A stretch of DNA of 64,000 bases. Origin: Pseudobdellovibrionaceae bacterium (lineage in GTDB: Bacteria; Bdellovibrionota; Bdellovibrionia; Bdellovibrionales; JAMPXM01). Under the pieces are notes generated by a model. It was not told the origin of the DNA. It worked only from the letters and a program-made list of their open reading frames with translations, and made no database searches. The translations under genes were made by a program, and so were the position numbers. Below, piece by piece: positions 25,953 to 35,253 of this stretch (positions are counted from its first letter, which is position 1; each line of letters begins with the position of its first letter). The DNA lies in the NCBI GenBank assembly GCA_021463345.1, contig JAJTYM010000011.1, positions 16,275 to 80,274 of the forward strand, in the 5' to 3' direction.

Positions 25953-28049
25953 GTGCGCCGCCCGGTCTCGTTTTTGCGACAGCTTCGCGACCTGCTTTTC
26001 TCGTTCGCGAGCGCGCAAAGCATCGACGTTTTGCTGGCGCAAGCGTCGCCCGCGGCCACGCTCAACGAAAAAGTCGACTGGCTCCAGAACATCGTCGACT
26101 GGCTCCGCTCGCCCGTCGCTGTCGAGGAACGCGCCCCCGTCAAAGCGCGCGGCGGACGCATCCAGACGGTCCGTATCCGATTCCTCCTGCACCTGCTCGA
26201 CCGGAACCCCGCCTGGAAATCGAACGTGGCCGCTGTCTTGCGCGCGGTCTTGAAGGAGGCTTCGGGACTCGAGCTGTTCAGCTCCACCGGCCTCGCCCGC
26301 GAGAGCGGTTTTTTCAGCGAGGCGTCCAACCGGCTCATGCGCCACATCCTGCCCGCGCCGGCCAACGAGCGCGAGCTCGCGTCCTTGTTCACCCGGATCT
26401 TTCACGACGACAGCGACCCGGATTGGATCGAAAGCCTTCCCGACGAGCTGCTGGAACGCATCCTCGAGCTGATCCGCCACGAGGCCCCGCAGCCGGAGGC
26501 CATATTCGCGCCCCTCGGGAACGCGATGGCCGAAGCCCTCATGATCCTCGGCCCCAACATCGCGGCCCTAGGGCTGTCGGAGGCCCTTCGTTCGCGCATG
26601 TCCGAGGCGACGGTCGGCAAGTCCCCTTTCCGCGCGCTCGACAAACGCCTGCAGGAGATCTCCGAACGCCTGCGCGACGGTCAAGGGCCAGATTTGTCCG
26701 GCAACCCTCCGGGCTCGGCCTGCGAAGCCGAACTCGCCGCCTGTCGAGATAAAATTTCCGACGTCTACCGGCACCTGGATGAATCCGGCGTCAGCGTCGC
26801 ACTCGTTTTCCGCCTCGAATCGCTCACGGCCTCGCTGAACAGGGTCGAAACCCTGCTGCGCATCCTCATCCCCCACCCTTCGGTGGATCGGACCGGCGTG
26901 GGCCGCCGGTTCCTCGTGATCCTGATCCGGCAAAGCCTGGACGCAACGGGCTTCCGCAACCTGATCCGCGACAACCTGGACATGATCGCGCGCAAGGTCG
27001 TCGAGCGCGTCGGCCTGAGCGGCGAGCACTACATCACCACCAGCAGGAGCGAGTACTGGCAAATGCTCGGCGCCGGCGCGGGCGGCGGCATCGTGACCGT
27101 GTTCACGACGGTGATCAAATTCGCCGTGGGCAAAGCTCATCTGGCTCTCTTCTTCGAAGGTTTGTTCCACAGCCTGAACTACGCCGGCAGTTTCCTCGTG
27201 ATGCAGTTCACCCATTTCGCGCTCGCGACCAAGCAGCCGTCGATGACGGCGTCGGCCTTGGCGGGCAAGCTTCGCCTGCTCAGCCACAGGCGCCACCTGC
27301 AGGAATTCGTCGACGAAGTCGCCAAGATCACCCGTTCGCAACTGGCGGCCGCGGCCGGCAACGTGGGCCTGGTTGTGCCGGGCGCCCTGCTTTTCGACTG
27401 GACATTCCGACAGGTCGCGGGGCAGCCGATGCTCGATCCCCGGTACGCGGTCGCGACGATCCAGAGCTTCAATCCCTTCACGAGCCTGACGATACCGGCG
27501 GCGGCGCTGACGGGCGTTTTGCTGTGGCTTTCGGCCGTGACAGGCGGGTGGGTCGAGAACTGGGCGGTGTTCCGCAAACTGCCCGAGGCGATAGCGGGGC
27601 ACCGGCGCATGCGCTCCGTCTTCGGCGAGGCGCGCACGGGAAAATTCGCCGACTGGTTCCGGCGCGAGATCGCGGGAATCGCGAGCAACGTCGCCATCGG
27701 GTTTTATCTCGCGTTCACGCCCATCCTCGGTCAATTCTTCGGCGCCCCGCTCGACGTCCGCCACGTCACGCTCTCGTCCGGCTCCCTCGCCTTCGCCGTC
27801 AGCTCGCTCGGCTGGCAAGGCACCGACAAACACGCCTTCGCGCTCGCTTGCGTCGGCATCGTCCTGATCCTCATACTGAACTTCGGCGTCAGTTTCGCTT
27901 TGGCGCTGTTCGTCGCGTTGCGCGCCCGGCGCATCAAGCGGGCCTGGGTTCTCCACCTGGTCCGCGCCGTGGCGCATCGCCTGCTCACACGCGGCTGGCA
28001 ATTCGTCCTCCCGCCCCGCTCCCCGCCTCCGGCCCGCCCCGGGGGCTGA
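25953..28049 (+). CDS. SpecificRecomb-family (Gcr) membrane protein
   Basis: The 698-residue protein belongs to the family named site-specific recombinase (PF10136-like). The clue is the conserved block with G-E-H-Y-I-T-T-S-R-S-E-Y, G-A-G-G-G-I-V-T and A-T-K-Q-P-S-M-T-A. The N-terminal half is soluble and helical; the C-terminal half has about five to seven membrane helices (from about 355 on). No recombinase catalytic motif is visible, so the name is probably misleading and a membrane role is more likely. The GTG at 25953 with AAAGG upstream is preferred to a GTG at 25809, which would add 48 residues rich in Arg and Gly. Confidence 0.82.
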   Translation: MRRPVSFLRQLRDLLFSFASAQSIDVLLAQASPAATLNEKVDWLQNIVDWLRSPVAVEERAPVKARGGRIQTVRIRFLLHLLDRNPAWKSNVAAVLRAVLKEASGLELFSSTGLARESGFFSEASNRLMRHILPAPANERELASLFTRIFHDDSDPDWIESLPDELLERILELIRHEAPQPEAIFAPLGNAMAEALMILGPNIAALGLSEALRSRMSEATVGKSPFRALDKRLQEISERLRDGQGPDLSGNPPGSACEAELAACRDKISDVYRHLDESGVSVALVFRLESLTASLNRVETLLRILIPHPSVDRTGVGRRFLVILIRQSLDATGFRNLIRDNLDMIARKVVERVGLSGEHYITTSRSEYWQMLGAGAGGGIVTVFTTVIKFAVGKAHLALFFEGLFHSLNYAGSFLVMQFTHFALATKQPSMTASALAGKLRLLSHRRHLQEFVDEVAKITRSQLAAAAGNVGLVVPGALLFDWTFRQVAGQPMLDPRYAVATIQSFNPFTSLTIPAAALTGVLLWLSAVTGGWVENWAVFRKLPEAIAGHRRMRSVFGEARTGKFADWFRREIAGIASNVAIGFYLAFTPILGQFFGAPLDVRHVTLSSGSLAFAVSSLGWQGTDKHAFALACVGIVLILILNFGVSFALALFVALRARRIKRAWVLHLVRAVAHRLLTRGWQFVLPPRSPPPARPGG

Positions 28050-28207
28050 AAAGGCCTGAAGCGGGTGAGCTGAGGCGGCCGGCCACGGAACGCGACGCAA
28101 GACCGCGACCGCCCCGCGTCTCCCTTCGTCGCGAGGCTTGTTGCGGGAACGTCGCTTGATTCCCAGAGCCGCGCGCCCGTGAAATGGGCCGTCGACGGGA
28201 GGATTCC

Positions 28208-29308
28208 ATGAAGCTGAAACTCAAACGCATCAAAAACCAGGTCATCGTCATCACCGGAGCCTCGAGCGGCATAGGCCTGGCGACCGCCGAAATGGCCGTC
28301 AAACGAGGGGCGCGGGTCGTGCTCGCTTCGCGCAACCAGGAAGAACTGCATCGGATCGCACAACAGCTAAACAAAATATATGGAGCCAGAGGCCAGGCCG
28401 CCGCTTGGGCCGTGGCCGACGTGGCCGAGCCCGATCAGGTCCAGAACATCGCCGACACAGCGGTCCGCGCGTTCGGCGGCTTCGACACCTGGGTGAACAA
28501 CGCGGCCGTCTCGATTTACGGCCGCCTGCGCGAGATCCCTCTGGTTGAAAAGCGCCGCCTCTTCGACGTGAACTTCTGGGGCGTCGTGCACGGCTGCCGC
28601 TCGGCCCTCCCTCATCTGCGGAGCCGCGGCGGGGCCATCATCAACATCGGCAGCGTCCTTTCCGAACGCGCGATTCCGATCCAGGGGATTTATTCAGCCA
28701 GCAAACACGCGGTGAAAGCGTACACGGACGCTTTGCGCATGGAATGCGAAGCCGACGGGCTTCCCGTTTCGGTGACGTTGATCAAGCCGGCCGCGATCGA
28801 CACCCCTTATACCGAACACGCGCGCAACCACATGCCAAACGCGCCGACGCACCAGCCTCCCGTTTACGCGGCCGAGGTGGCCGCCGAGGCGATCCTCGCA
28901 TGCGCTCAGGCGCCGAGACGCGATCTTTTCGTCGGAGGCGGCGCCGCGGCGTTTTCCATCATGGAGCGCTTCGCGCCGCGCGTCGCCGACAGGTACATGG
29001 AACGCGCCATGATGGAGAAAGGCCAGATGCGGGAAACCCCCGAACCCGCGATGCGCGAAGACGCCCTCTTCAGTCACCCGCGGCGCGAAGGGCGCACGGA
29101 GGGAGACTACGAAGGCCATGTCTCGCGCTCGAGCGCGTACACGTCGACCGCTCTCCACCCGGCGCGCAACGCGGCCATGATCCTCGCCGGCATCGGCCTG
29201 GCCGGCGCGGCTCTGGCCCTGCTGCGCGGCCCGGCGCGGGCACCGACGTCGGTCGGGGAACGCGGGATGACCCGATGGGACGACCAAGAGCGCCATCGGC
29301 TGCACTGA
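28208..29308 (+). CDS. Short-chain dehydrogenase/reductase with C-terminal membrane helix
   Basis: The 366-residue oxidoreductase has the NAD(P) motif T-G-A-S-S-G-I-G (16-23), N-N-A-A (97-100), and catalytic S149, Y162 and K166 (Y-S-A-S-K). An extra 100 residues end in a hydrophobic helix near 325-345 (A-A-M-I-L-A-G-I-G-L-A-G), so it is probably membrane-anchored. Substrate unknown. The ATG at 28208 is preceded by GGGAGGATT and is chosen over an ATG eight codons upstream. Confidence 0.9.
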   Translation: MKLKLKRIKNQVIVITGASSGIGLATAEMAVKRGARVVLASRNQEELHRIAQQLNKIYGARGQAAAWAVADVAEPDQVQNIADTAVRAFGGFDTWVNNAAVSIYGRLREIPLVEKRRLFDVNFWGVVHGCRSALPHLRSRGGAIINIGSVLSERAIPIQGIYSASKHAVKAYTDALRMECEADGLPVSVTLIKPAAIDTPYTEHARNHMPNAPTHQPPVYAAEVAAEAILACAQAPRRDLFVGGGAAAFSIMERFAPRVADRYMERAMMEKGQMRETPEPAMREDALFSHPRREGRTEGDYEGHVSRSSAYTSTALHPARNAAMILAGIGLAGAALALLRGPARAPTSVGERGMTRWDDQERHRLH

Positions 29309-29414
29309 CTTGCTTGGCGCGACCGCCCCCGTCTGCGGCGCCGGGAACGCAGAAGTGGCGAAAAGAATGAGCTCGGTTTACTCTTGAAGGATCACGTCTT
29401 CGGGAGAAGGAATC

Positions 29415-29897
29415 ATGCGTTCGTTTTTCGCCTGCGCTTCGTTTGCCGTTTTGTCCGGATGCTCGACGCCTGGACCCATGTCGGGTGTCGCTGGCGGAAC
29501 CGGCCTGACGCTCGGCAAAGCCGACGCCTGCCGCGCGTTCCGTGAGGCGCTGCTCGCGCGCGAGCACCTGATCGCCATCAGCGATCCCTCGAACGCGGAG
29601 CAGCCGATCTTCGAAGGGATCGCGACGTTCAAAAAACACGAGAAGTTCGCCGACACGTTCGCTTATCGCACCATCCGCGACAGCATCGGCGACCCTTACG
29701 ACCGCCACGTCTTCCAACTCGTGGCCGGGGACGGCAAGGCGTGCAGATACGTCCATTTCGACGATGAATCGCAAAGCCATCTCGAGTTCGAGTTGCGCCG
29801 CGAGGGGGACGACATCGTCGCGGGCCAACCGAACCAGCGCGGCGGCTTCCGTCTCAGCCCCAACGTCGACGGCATGGGTGGGCGCAGGAGGAAGTGA
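29415..29897 (+). CDS. Small lipoprotein of unknown function
   Basis: The 160-residue product has a short signal and lipobox (A-V-L-S-G-C, Cys 16) and a GGGAGAAGG ribosome site. The mature domain of about 140 residues has alternating polar/hydrophobic strands (F-A-Y-R-T-I-R-D, H-L-E-F-E-L-R-R) and no recognised motif. It sits 31 bases before a PHP-like secreted protein on the same strand, so the two may be co-transcribed. Confidence 0.65.
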   Translation: MRSFFACASFAVLSGCSTPGPMSGVAGGTGLTLGKADACRAFREALLAREHLIAISDPSNAEQPIFEGIATFKKHEKFADTFAYRTIRDSIGDPYDRHVFQLVAGDGKACRYVHFDDESQSHLEFELRREGDDIVAGQPNQRGGFRLSPNVDGMGGRRRK

Positions 29898-29928
29898 CAG
29901 GCGCGCCCCACGCCCCTACGCTGAGAGC

Positions 29929-31641
29929 ATGAAAGCAAAACTGTTTTTCACCCTCGTCGCCGCCCTCTCCCTCTTCGCCGTCGCGCGGTGCGCGTCGTCC
30001 CAGCATCCGCTCAACCACCCGCCCAACGGCCACCGCGCCGTCGCGATGGCCAAGCTCTTGCCCAAATCGGCCGAACCGCGGCCGAGCGAGCCGTTCGACG
30101 CTTACCTGAAACGCCTCGGGATGAACGTCTATTACGCCAACCTGCACGCCCACCACTACATGGAGTACCGCGCCAGCAAGCGCGGCCCGCGCGAAGACGA
30201 CTGGATCGGCGAAGGCAAGTGCGAAGGCCTAGCCGGTTTCCCTCACGACGACGGTCGCCCTTGCCGCACGGGCGCGTCGGGCGAAAGCGAGTTCGTCCTT
30301 CCGAGGAACAGCCGGCCGGGGAGCCCCATCGACAAGCTCGATTACTTCACCATGGCCTGCGATTACGCGCGCGACGAAGGCGGGCTCGACATCCTGTTCA
30401 TCACGCCGCACTCGAAAAACGGCGGGACCAGCGGCGACGCGGACACCAGTCTGGAAAGGTTCGCCGAACGCCACGCGCGGCTCGCCGACGTGAACAAGCG
30501 GTATCGCGGCGATTTCTACTGCGGCCTCGGGCAGGAGGCGAGCTCGATCTCCAAAGGCAATCACGTCAACGTCTTCGGCCACATGCTGACGACGAACGCC
30601 CGCGACACCCGGCCGATCTTTTTCCCGTCCGGCGCCTTCGACCGGTTTTACCCGCAGGTGCGGGCTCGCCGTGCGGCGGGCGAGCGCCTGATCCTGCAGT
30701 TCAACCATCCCGACGTCGCCGGCGACATGCACTGGGGGCCTCTCGCGTCGGGGATCAAGAAAGGCAAGTTGAACGACTACGGCATCGATGACTTCGCCCC
30801 GGTCTCCTGCCTGTTCCCGGCGGGCGCGGGCCGCGGCGCTTGCCAGGGCGAAAAACTCCCGGACACGCTCAGCGTCGATCTCCTCAGACGCGCGTTCGCG
30901 AACATCCGTGAGGCCGGCGGCGACGCCTACAGGCTCGTCGAGGTGACCGAGACCTCGGGCGCGACGACCAATTCGGGCTTCGACTTCCGCCGCGTGCACA
31001 AACGCGCCCGCGACGCGCGCGCCGAGAGGCGCGTCGGCGACGGCCTGCTCGCTTACATCTTCTTCCTCGACATGGGTTTCAAAGTGGGCCCGACGGCGAA
31101 CCAGGACAACCACTTCTACAATTACGGCTCGGCGATCGCCTCGCGCACCGGCGTGCTGGCGCCGTCGCTGTCCGAGAGCGACGTCCTGGGGGCGTTGGAC
31201 GCCCGCGCGACATTCGCCACCGAAGACAGGAACTCGCGCCTGCTTCTGACGGCGCGGGTCGGCGGCCGGGACATCCTCATGGGCCGGGACGTCGTCGTCT
31301 CGGGCGACGACTCGCTCCTTCTCGGCATCGGATACTCCGACGCCGACGGCGAGGGCCCAGCCGACCTGCGCGTGTACTATTATCATGAGGACGATGCGCT
31401 CAGTTACGACCGCCGGGACGGCCCGTGGGCCGCGGTGCGCACGATGCGGCTCGACGACGGCGCGCCGAGTCTCCCGCAAGGTCCGGCGGAGCCGCGGGAC
31501 CTCATCGGAGCGCTCGCCGACAACCAGTTGACCTCTCTCCGCGTGCCCATCAAAAAAGGGCGTTCGACTCTGTTCGTCGAAGCGACCCAGGCGGACCGCG
31601 ACAAGATGTGGTCCGCGCCGCTGTTCATCGAAGCGAATTGA
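29929..31641 (+). CDS. Secreted PHP-like (CehA/DUF3604-type) protein
   Basis: The 570-residue product has a signal sequence ending at V-A-R-C (Cys 21; Arg at -1 makes lipidation doubtful). A metal-dependent hydrolase core of PHP type follows: the first metal motif N-L-H-A-H-H (H73, H75), then F-I-T-P-H-S-K, the segment L-G-Q-E-A-S-S, and a late D-N-H-F. Related CehA-type proteins are periplasmic phosphoesterases or esterases. About 150 C-terminal residues form a beta-rich extra domain. The ATG at 29929 is used because the frame upstream overlaps the preceding lipoprotein gene. Confidence 0.78.
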   Translation: MKAKLFFTLVAALSLFAVARCASSQHPLNHPPNGHRAVAMAKLLPKSAEPRPSEPFDAYLKRLGMNVYYANLHAHHYMEYRASKRGPREDDWIGEGKCEGLAGFPHDDGRPCRTGASGESEFVLPRNSRPGSPIDKLDYFTMACDYARDEGGLDILFITPHSKNGGTSGDADTSLERFAERHARLADVNKRYRGDFYCGLGQEASSISKGNHVNVFGHMLTTNARDTRPIFFPSGAFDRFYPQVRARRAAGERLILQFNHPDVAGDMHWGPLASGIKKGKLNDYGIDDFAPVSCLFPAGAGRGACQGEKLPDTLSVDLLRRAFANIREAGGDAYRLVEVTETSGATTNSGFDFRRVHKRARDARAERRVGDGLLAYIFFLDMGFKVGPTANQDNHFYNYGSAIASRTGVLAPSLSESDVLGALDARATFATEDRNSRLLLTARVGGRDILMGRDVVVSGDDSLLLGIGYSDADGEGPADLRVYYYHEDDALSYDRRDGPWAAVRTMRLDDGAPSLPQGPAEPRDLIGALADNQLTSLRVPIKKGRSTLFVEATQADRDKMWSAPLFIEAN

Positions 31642-31760
31642 CCGCCGGCTCCCGACGTCGGCGCCGCCGCGGGCAGAATGCTGTTGCCTGCGAACGGTCG
31701 TATTGCGTAGTCTTGTAGCTCCGATTCCGTTTTCCATCCAAGCCGTTCAAGGAGAATCCT

Positions 31761-32417
31761 ATGCACGTCATCAAGAATTCGTTCCTCGCCCTGGCCCTGG
31801 TCGCGTTCGCGGGCCAAGCGCACGCCGCCGACAAAAAAGCGGCCAAAACCGCCGCTCCCGTCACCGGCGCGGCCGTCATGAAGCTCGATCCCGCGGCCAG
31901 CGTGATCAAATGGGAAGGCTCCAAAAAACTCGTCAAGTCCGCGCACTACGGCACCGTCCAACTCAAAGCGGGCGAAGTCCAGATGACCGGCGACGCGCTC
32001 ACCGGCGGCACCTTTGAGATCGACATGGCGTCGATCCACAGCGAGGACCTCGCCAACGCCCCGAAAGACAAAGCGAAACTCGAAGGCCACCTGAAAAATG
32101 ACGACTTCTTCGCCGTCGACAAGCACCCGACCGCCACGTTCAGGATCACGAACGTGAAGCCCCTCAAAGCGGCGAAAATCGGCGAACCCACGCACGAGAT
32201 CACGGGCGACCTGACGATCAAAGGCAAGACCAACTCCGTCACTTTCCCGGCCGTCGTCGCTTCGGTCGCGGGCAAGACCGAAGCGAAAGCCAAAATCGTG
32301 ATCGACCGCACGAAATGGGACGTTCGCTACGGTTCGGGCAAATTCTTCGACAACCTCGGCGACAAGGTCATCAACGACGACATCAAGTTCGACGTGAGCC
32401 TCGTCGCGAACAAGTGA
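31761..32417 (+). CDS. YceI-family periplasmic protein
   Basis: The 218-residue protein has a signal peptide (1-22, A-H-A-A) and one YceI lipocalin-like barrel: I-K-W-E-G-S-K near 49-55, F-E-I-D-M-A-S-I near 88-95, D-D-F-F-A-V-D-K-H-P-T-A-T-F, and G-D-L-T-I-K-G. YceI proteins bind polyisoprenoids such as ubiquinone precursors and respond to acid or osmotic stress. A strong intrinsic terminator follows. Confidence 0.93.
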   Translation: MHVIKNSFLALALVAFAGQAHAADKKAAKTAAPVTGAAVMKLDPAASVIKWEGSKKLVKSAHYGTVQLKAGEVQMTGDALTGGTFEIDMASIHSEDLANAPKDKAKLEGHLKNDDFFAVDKHPTATFRITNVKPLKAAKIGEPTHEITGDLTIKGKTNSVTFPAVVASVAGKTEAKAKIVIDRTKWDVRYGSGKFFDNLGDKVINDDIKFDVSLVANK

Positions 32418-32441
32418 TTCCCGGCCCGCGCAGGAACCTCG

Positions 32442-32467
32442 AAAACGGCGCCATAAGGCGCCGTTTT
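32442..32467. terminator. Intrinsic terminator shared by convergent genes
   Basis: AAAACGGCGCC (32442-32452) and GGCGCCGTTTT (32457-32467) form an 11-bp perfect stem with a 4-base loop, A-rich on one side and T-rich on the other. It can work in both directions, between yceI and the NagB-like gene. Confidence 0.85.
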
Positions 32468-32471
32468 CATT

Positions 32472-33089
32472 TCACCCGCTATTAACGCAATCGACCAATA
32501 CGGTCAGGTCGGAATGGCGCTTCAGGTAAGTCGCCGGGAACGTGTCCGTTTCCCCCAGGAAGCGGCGGAACATCGCGCGTTTCCTCTCGCCGGAGACCAT
32601 CAGCAAAACGCTTTTCACGCGCAGGAACGCGCCGAGCCCGTAGGTCACGCCCCACGTCCTGTCTTCGAGCCCGAGAACCGCGCGGCTTTCCGCGCTCAGC
32701 TTCACGCAACCGGAGTAGAAATCCGGTTCGATCCCCGGCTCGTGGAACGCGACGTGCCCATTGAGCCCGAACCCCAGGATCGCCGCGCTCGCGAGCTCAT
32801 CAGCCGGGCCGATCGGCACCAACTGCGCGCGGAATCCGGGAAGATGGGTCTCGAAATAGCGGCGAAAAACGCCTTTTTGCCGGCCGGTCAGGACATCGTC
32901 GATTTGCAGGAGCCGCGCGCCCTCCAGGTAACCGGGCTTATGGCGCTCCCAGAATCGGTAGAGTTCCGTCGGCGTGCCGCCGGCCGGAACGAAAACGGAC
33001 CGACGAAGCTCGCCCGAAAGCCTCGTTGAGCACCACTCGTGCGCGCGCTCGGCCATTTCCACGGAGCTTTCGCACGCGATCGTTTCCAT
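32472..33089 (-). CDS. NagB-like (glucosamine-6-phosphate deaminase family) short protein
   Basis: The 205-residue product keeps the sugar-phosphate motifs of the NagB/6-phosphogluconolactonase fold: P-A-G-G-T-P-T (phosphate loop, near 35-41), an acidic I-D-D-V near 63, and G-F-G-L-N-G-H-V-A-F-H-E-P-G (106-119) including the ring-opening His. At 205 residues against about 260 for NagB it lacks the insert region and C-terminal extension, so exact activity is uncertain. It is divergent from an LmbE-like deacetylase with only 35 bp between the starts, which points to amino-sugar metabolism. Confidence 0.75.
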   Translation of the reverse strand: METIACESSVEMAERAHEWCSTRLSGELRRSVFVPAGGTPTELYRFWERHKPGYLEGARLLQIDDVLTGRQKGVFRRYFETHLPGFRAQLVPIGPADELASAAILGFGLNGHVAFHEPGIEPDFYSGCVKLSAESRAVLGLEDRTWGVTYGLGAFLRVKSVLLMVSGERKRAMFRRFLGETDTFPATYLKRHSDLTVLVDCVNSG

Positions 33090-33124
33090 GCTCTAATGAT
33101 AACCGAAGAAACGGCGGTCGATCC

Positions 33125-33808
33125 ATGCCAAGAGCCAAATACAATCTTTTGGTCGTCGCCCACCCCGACGACGAGACGATCTTCTTCAGCGCGCTTCTCC
33201 TGAAGCGCCGCCGCCTGCCGTGGACCGTCGCCTGCTGCACCGACGGGAACGCCGATGGCGACGGTGAGCGCCGCAAGCGACAGTTCAAGCGCGCCTGCGC
33301 CCTGCTCAAGGTCGAGTCCACCGAGTGGCTGGGCCTCCCCGACGTGTTCAGTCGTCGCCTCGACACGGTTGCGATCGCCGAACGCCTGAAAGCGTTTCCC
33401 CGGCCGGATTCCGTGTTCACGCACGGGATTTTGGGAGAGTACGGGCATCCGCATCACCAGGACGTGAGCTTCGCGGCGCACTCGGCGTTCCTGGGAACGA
33501 AGACGCCCGTATATAGCGTCGCGTACAATTGTTTCCCCGATTTCAGCGTGAAATTGGGGCCGAAGGAATACGCGCTCAAAACGCGGATCCTCTCGCGCGT
33601 TTACTTTTCCGAAACGCAAAGATTCGCGAATGTCCTGCCCGCCACAACCGGAGAAGGCTTCACGCGCATCGATCAGAAGGAGATCGATGCAATCTATCGG
33701 TTTTTCACCGAAAAAAGAAACCTCTCCGCCCGCGACCTCAAAGCGTATCGCTGGTTTTTGCCTTATCTTAAAACGCAACCGGATCCGACCGCCCATCGCC
33801 CCTTCTGA
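33125..33808 (+). CDS. LmbE/PIG-L family N-deacetylase
   Basis: The 227-residue protein has the zinc motif A-H-P-D-D-E (12-17: H13, D16) and a second His cluster G-E-Y-G-H-P-H-H (H108, H110, H111). Members deacetylate GlcNAc-containing compounds such as GlcNAc-inositol, GlcNAc-malate or antibiotics precursors. It shares a 35-bp promoter gap with the NagB-like gene. The two together suggest deacetylation then deamination of an amino sugar, or a thiol-precursor pathway like bacillithiol; both are inference. Confidence 0.87.
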   Translation: MPRAKYNLLVVAHPDDETIFFSALLLKRRRLPWTVACCTDGNADGDGERRKRQFKRACALLKVESTEWLGLPDVFSRRLDTVAIAERLKAFPRPDSVFTHGILGEYGHPHHQDVSFAAHSAFLGTKTPVYSVAYNCFPDFSVKLGPKEYALKTRILSRVYFSETQRFANVLPATTGEGFTRIDQKEIDAIYRFFTEKRNLSARDLKAYRWFLPYLKTQPDPTAHRPF

Positions 33809-33821
33809 GGGCCCAAGTCAG

Positions 33822-33846
33822 GTGACCTCCCTTCAGCGGGAGGCAC
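33822..33846 (+). terminator. Hairpin downstream of the LmbE-like gene
   Basis: GTG-A-CCTCCC pairs with GGGAGG-CAC (6 + 3 bp with one bulged A) around a 6-base loop, 13 bases after the stop. No T-run is present. Confidence 0.4.
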
Positions 33847-34004
33847 TCAGAGCAAAGAAAAGATCTTAGATTATCTTTTGAATACGAATACTTACGCACC
33901 ATGATCGAAGCTGAAGTCGCCTCCGCCGCTTTCCTGAAAAAGCGCCGATTCACAGCCTTCCCCAGCCTGGTTTAAGGAAGAATTACAGATTACGATGCGG
34001 CGCA

Positions 34005-34032
34005 TTGATCCATTCAGAATTCCGACTATATT
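34005..34032 (+). promoter_or_regulatory. Candidate sigma-70 promoter for the porin-like operon
   Basis: TTGATC (34005-34010) and TATATT (34027-34032) are 16 bases apart, 27 bases before the ATG at 34060, with AGGAG in between. It lies at the end of a 250-bp AT-richer gap (33809-34059) where I see no gene. Confidence 0.4.
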
Positions 34033-34059
34033 ACGCCTTGTTAGGAGAGGTGCCAAGGC

Positions 34060-35253
34060 ATGCGGATTCCCCAAGCCATCCCATCGACAACCCCTTTGTT
34101 CATGGCCACGATCTGCTCGCTCTCCGTTCTGGCGTCATCGCCGACCTTCGCCAGCGCGACGGCGACGTTGCAAGCCCCCGCGAAGTCGGTGGGCGAAATC
34201 GCCCCCGGCGCGCAGGCGACCAAGCTCCAGATCTCCGCCGGAGTCATCGGCAAGAGCATGGAGGACCGCTTGGTCAACTCGAAATGGGCCGGCGGCCAGC
34301 TTGGTTTGGTCGGCGTGCGTGAGTTCTTCGAGAACATGAGCGGCACGCTCGATCTTTCCTTCCTCATGTCGGCCGGGACCTTTTCCAACCAATACGGCGA
34401 GGAGGGCCTGGCGCCAACCGCGTTCTGGGTGAACGAGGCCTCGATCGCCTATCAACCCCTCAAGATCCTGAAGCTCGAAGGCGGCGTGATCCCGATGTCG
34501 TTCAGCTCGGCGCCGAGCGCGCTCGACGCGCCCGGCTTTCCCGCGCTCCGCCAATCGCTCCTCTGGGAACGCGAGACCTTCAAAGCCTCTCTCTTCGCGG
34601 CGCAAGCGATCCCGACATCCGGCACCCGCGCGGTGAAGCCGTCGGAGAACGGCATCACCACCAGCTTCACCGCTTTCGGAGCCAGCGTCGGTATCGGCAC
34701 CAACGACAGGCGCCCTTCTCCCATCGCTCTCAACACGAGCCTCATGCGCTACGACTTCCGACATCTCAACGCATCGGCCGCGACCGACAGCCAATATCTC
34801 GGGAACACGGTGGTCGCCCCGGGGTCGCAAGCGCGCTTCAAGTACGGCTTCGGCGGTTACGAAGCCACGGCCGGCTTAAAGGTCCGCGTCACGCCCCGAT
34901 GGAGCACGCACGCGAGCGGCGCGTTCATACGCAACGATCTCGCCCCCGAGCCGAACAACAAGGGCTACCAGTACGTCGGCGGGTTCGGCTGGGCGTTCGG
35001 GGAGCGCGAAGTCACGCTCTCCGGCGGTTATTTCTACAACGAATCCGACACGATCCCGGGCACGTACGCCAGCATGGGCAAGGGCTACAACAACCGGTTC
35101 GGCAACACCGCCCGCATCGGGTTCGAGGACAAGAAGGAACAGATCTCCGGGTTCGTGCAGTACGTCCACTCCAACGAAATCGAAGACCGCCCCTACACCG
35201 CCGACCGCAGCACCGTCACGTTCGGTTTGGAGGCAGCTTATGACGTTCTCTGA
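34060..35253 (+). CDS. Porin-like outer-membrane beta-barrel protein
   Basis: The 397-residue product has a signal peptide (to about 32, cleavage near T-F-A-S). Long runs of alternating hydrophobic/polar residues with aromatic girdles follow (W-A-G-G-Q-L-G-L, L-K-L-E-G-G-V-I-P-M, F-K-Y-G-F-G-G-Y, V-T-L-S-G-G-Y-F-Y, I-S-G-F-V-Q-Y-V), as in 14-18-strand porins. The last strand F-G-L-E-A-A-Y-D-V-L lacks a C-terminal aromatic, which is slightly atypical. Its stop lies 14 bp inside the next gene, so expression of the two is coupled. Transported solute unknown. Confidence 0.75.
   Translation: MRIPQAIPSTTPLFMATICSLSVLASSPTFASATATLQAPAKSVGEIAPGAQATKLQISAGVIGKSMEDRLVNSKWAGGQLGLVGVREFFENMSGTLDLSFLMSAGTFSNQYGEEGLAPTAFWVNEASIAYQPLKILKLEGGVIPMSFSSAPSALDAPGFPALRQSLLWERETFKASLFAAQAIPTSGTRAVKPSENGITTSFTAFGASVGIGTNDRRPSPIALNTSLMRYDFRHLNASAATDSQYLGNTVVAPGSQARFKYGFGGYEATAGLKVRVTPRWSTHASGAFIRNDLAPEPNNKGYQYVGGFGWAFGEREVTLSGGYFYNESDTIPGTYASMGKGYNNRFGNTARIGFEDKKEQISGFVQYVHSNEIEDRPYTADRSTVTFGLEAAYDVL

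Noticed and set aside
26568..28100. Minus-strand frame (510 codons) opposite the SpecificRecomb gene
   Set aside because: Arg/Glu/Gln-rich antisense shadow; the opposite strand carries a conserved family.
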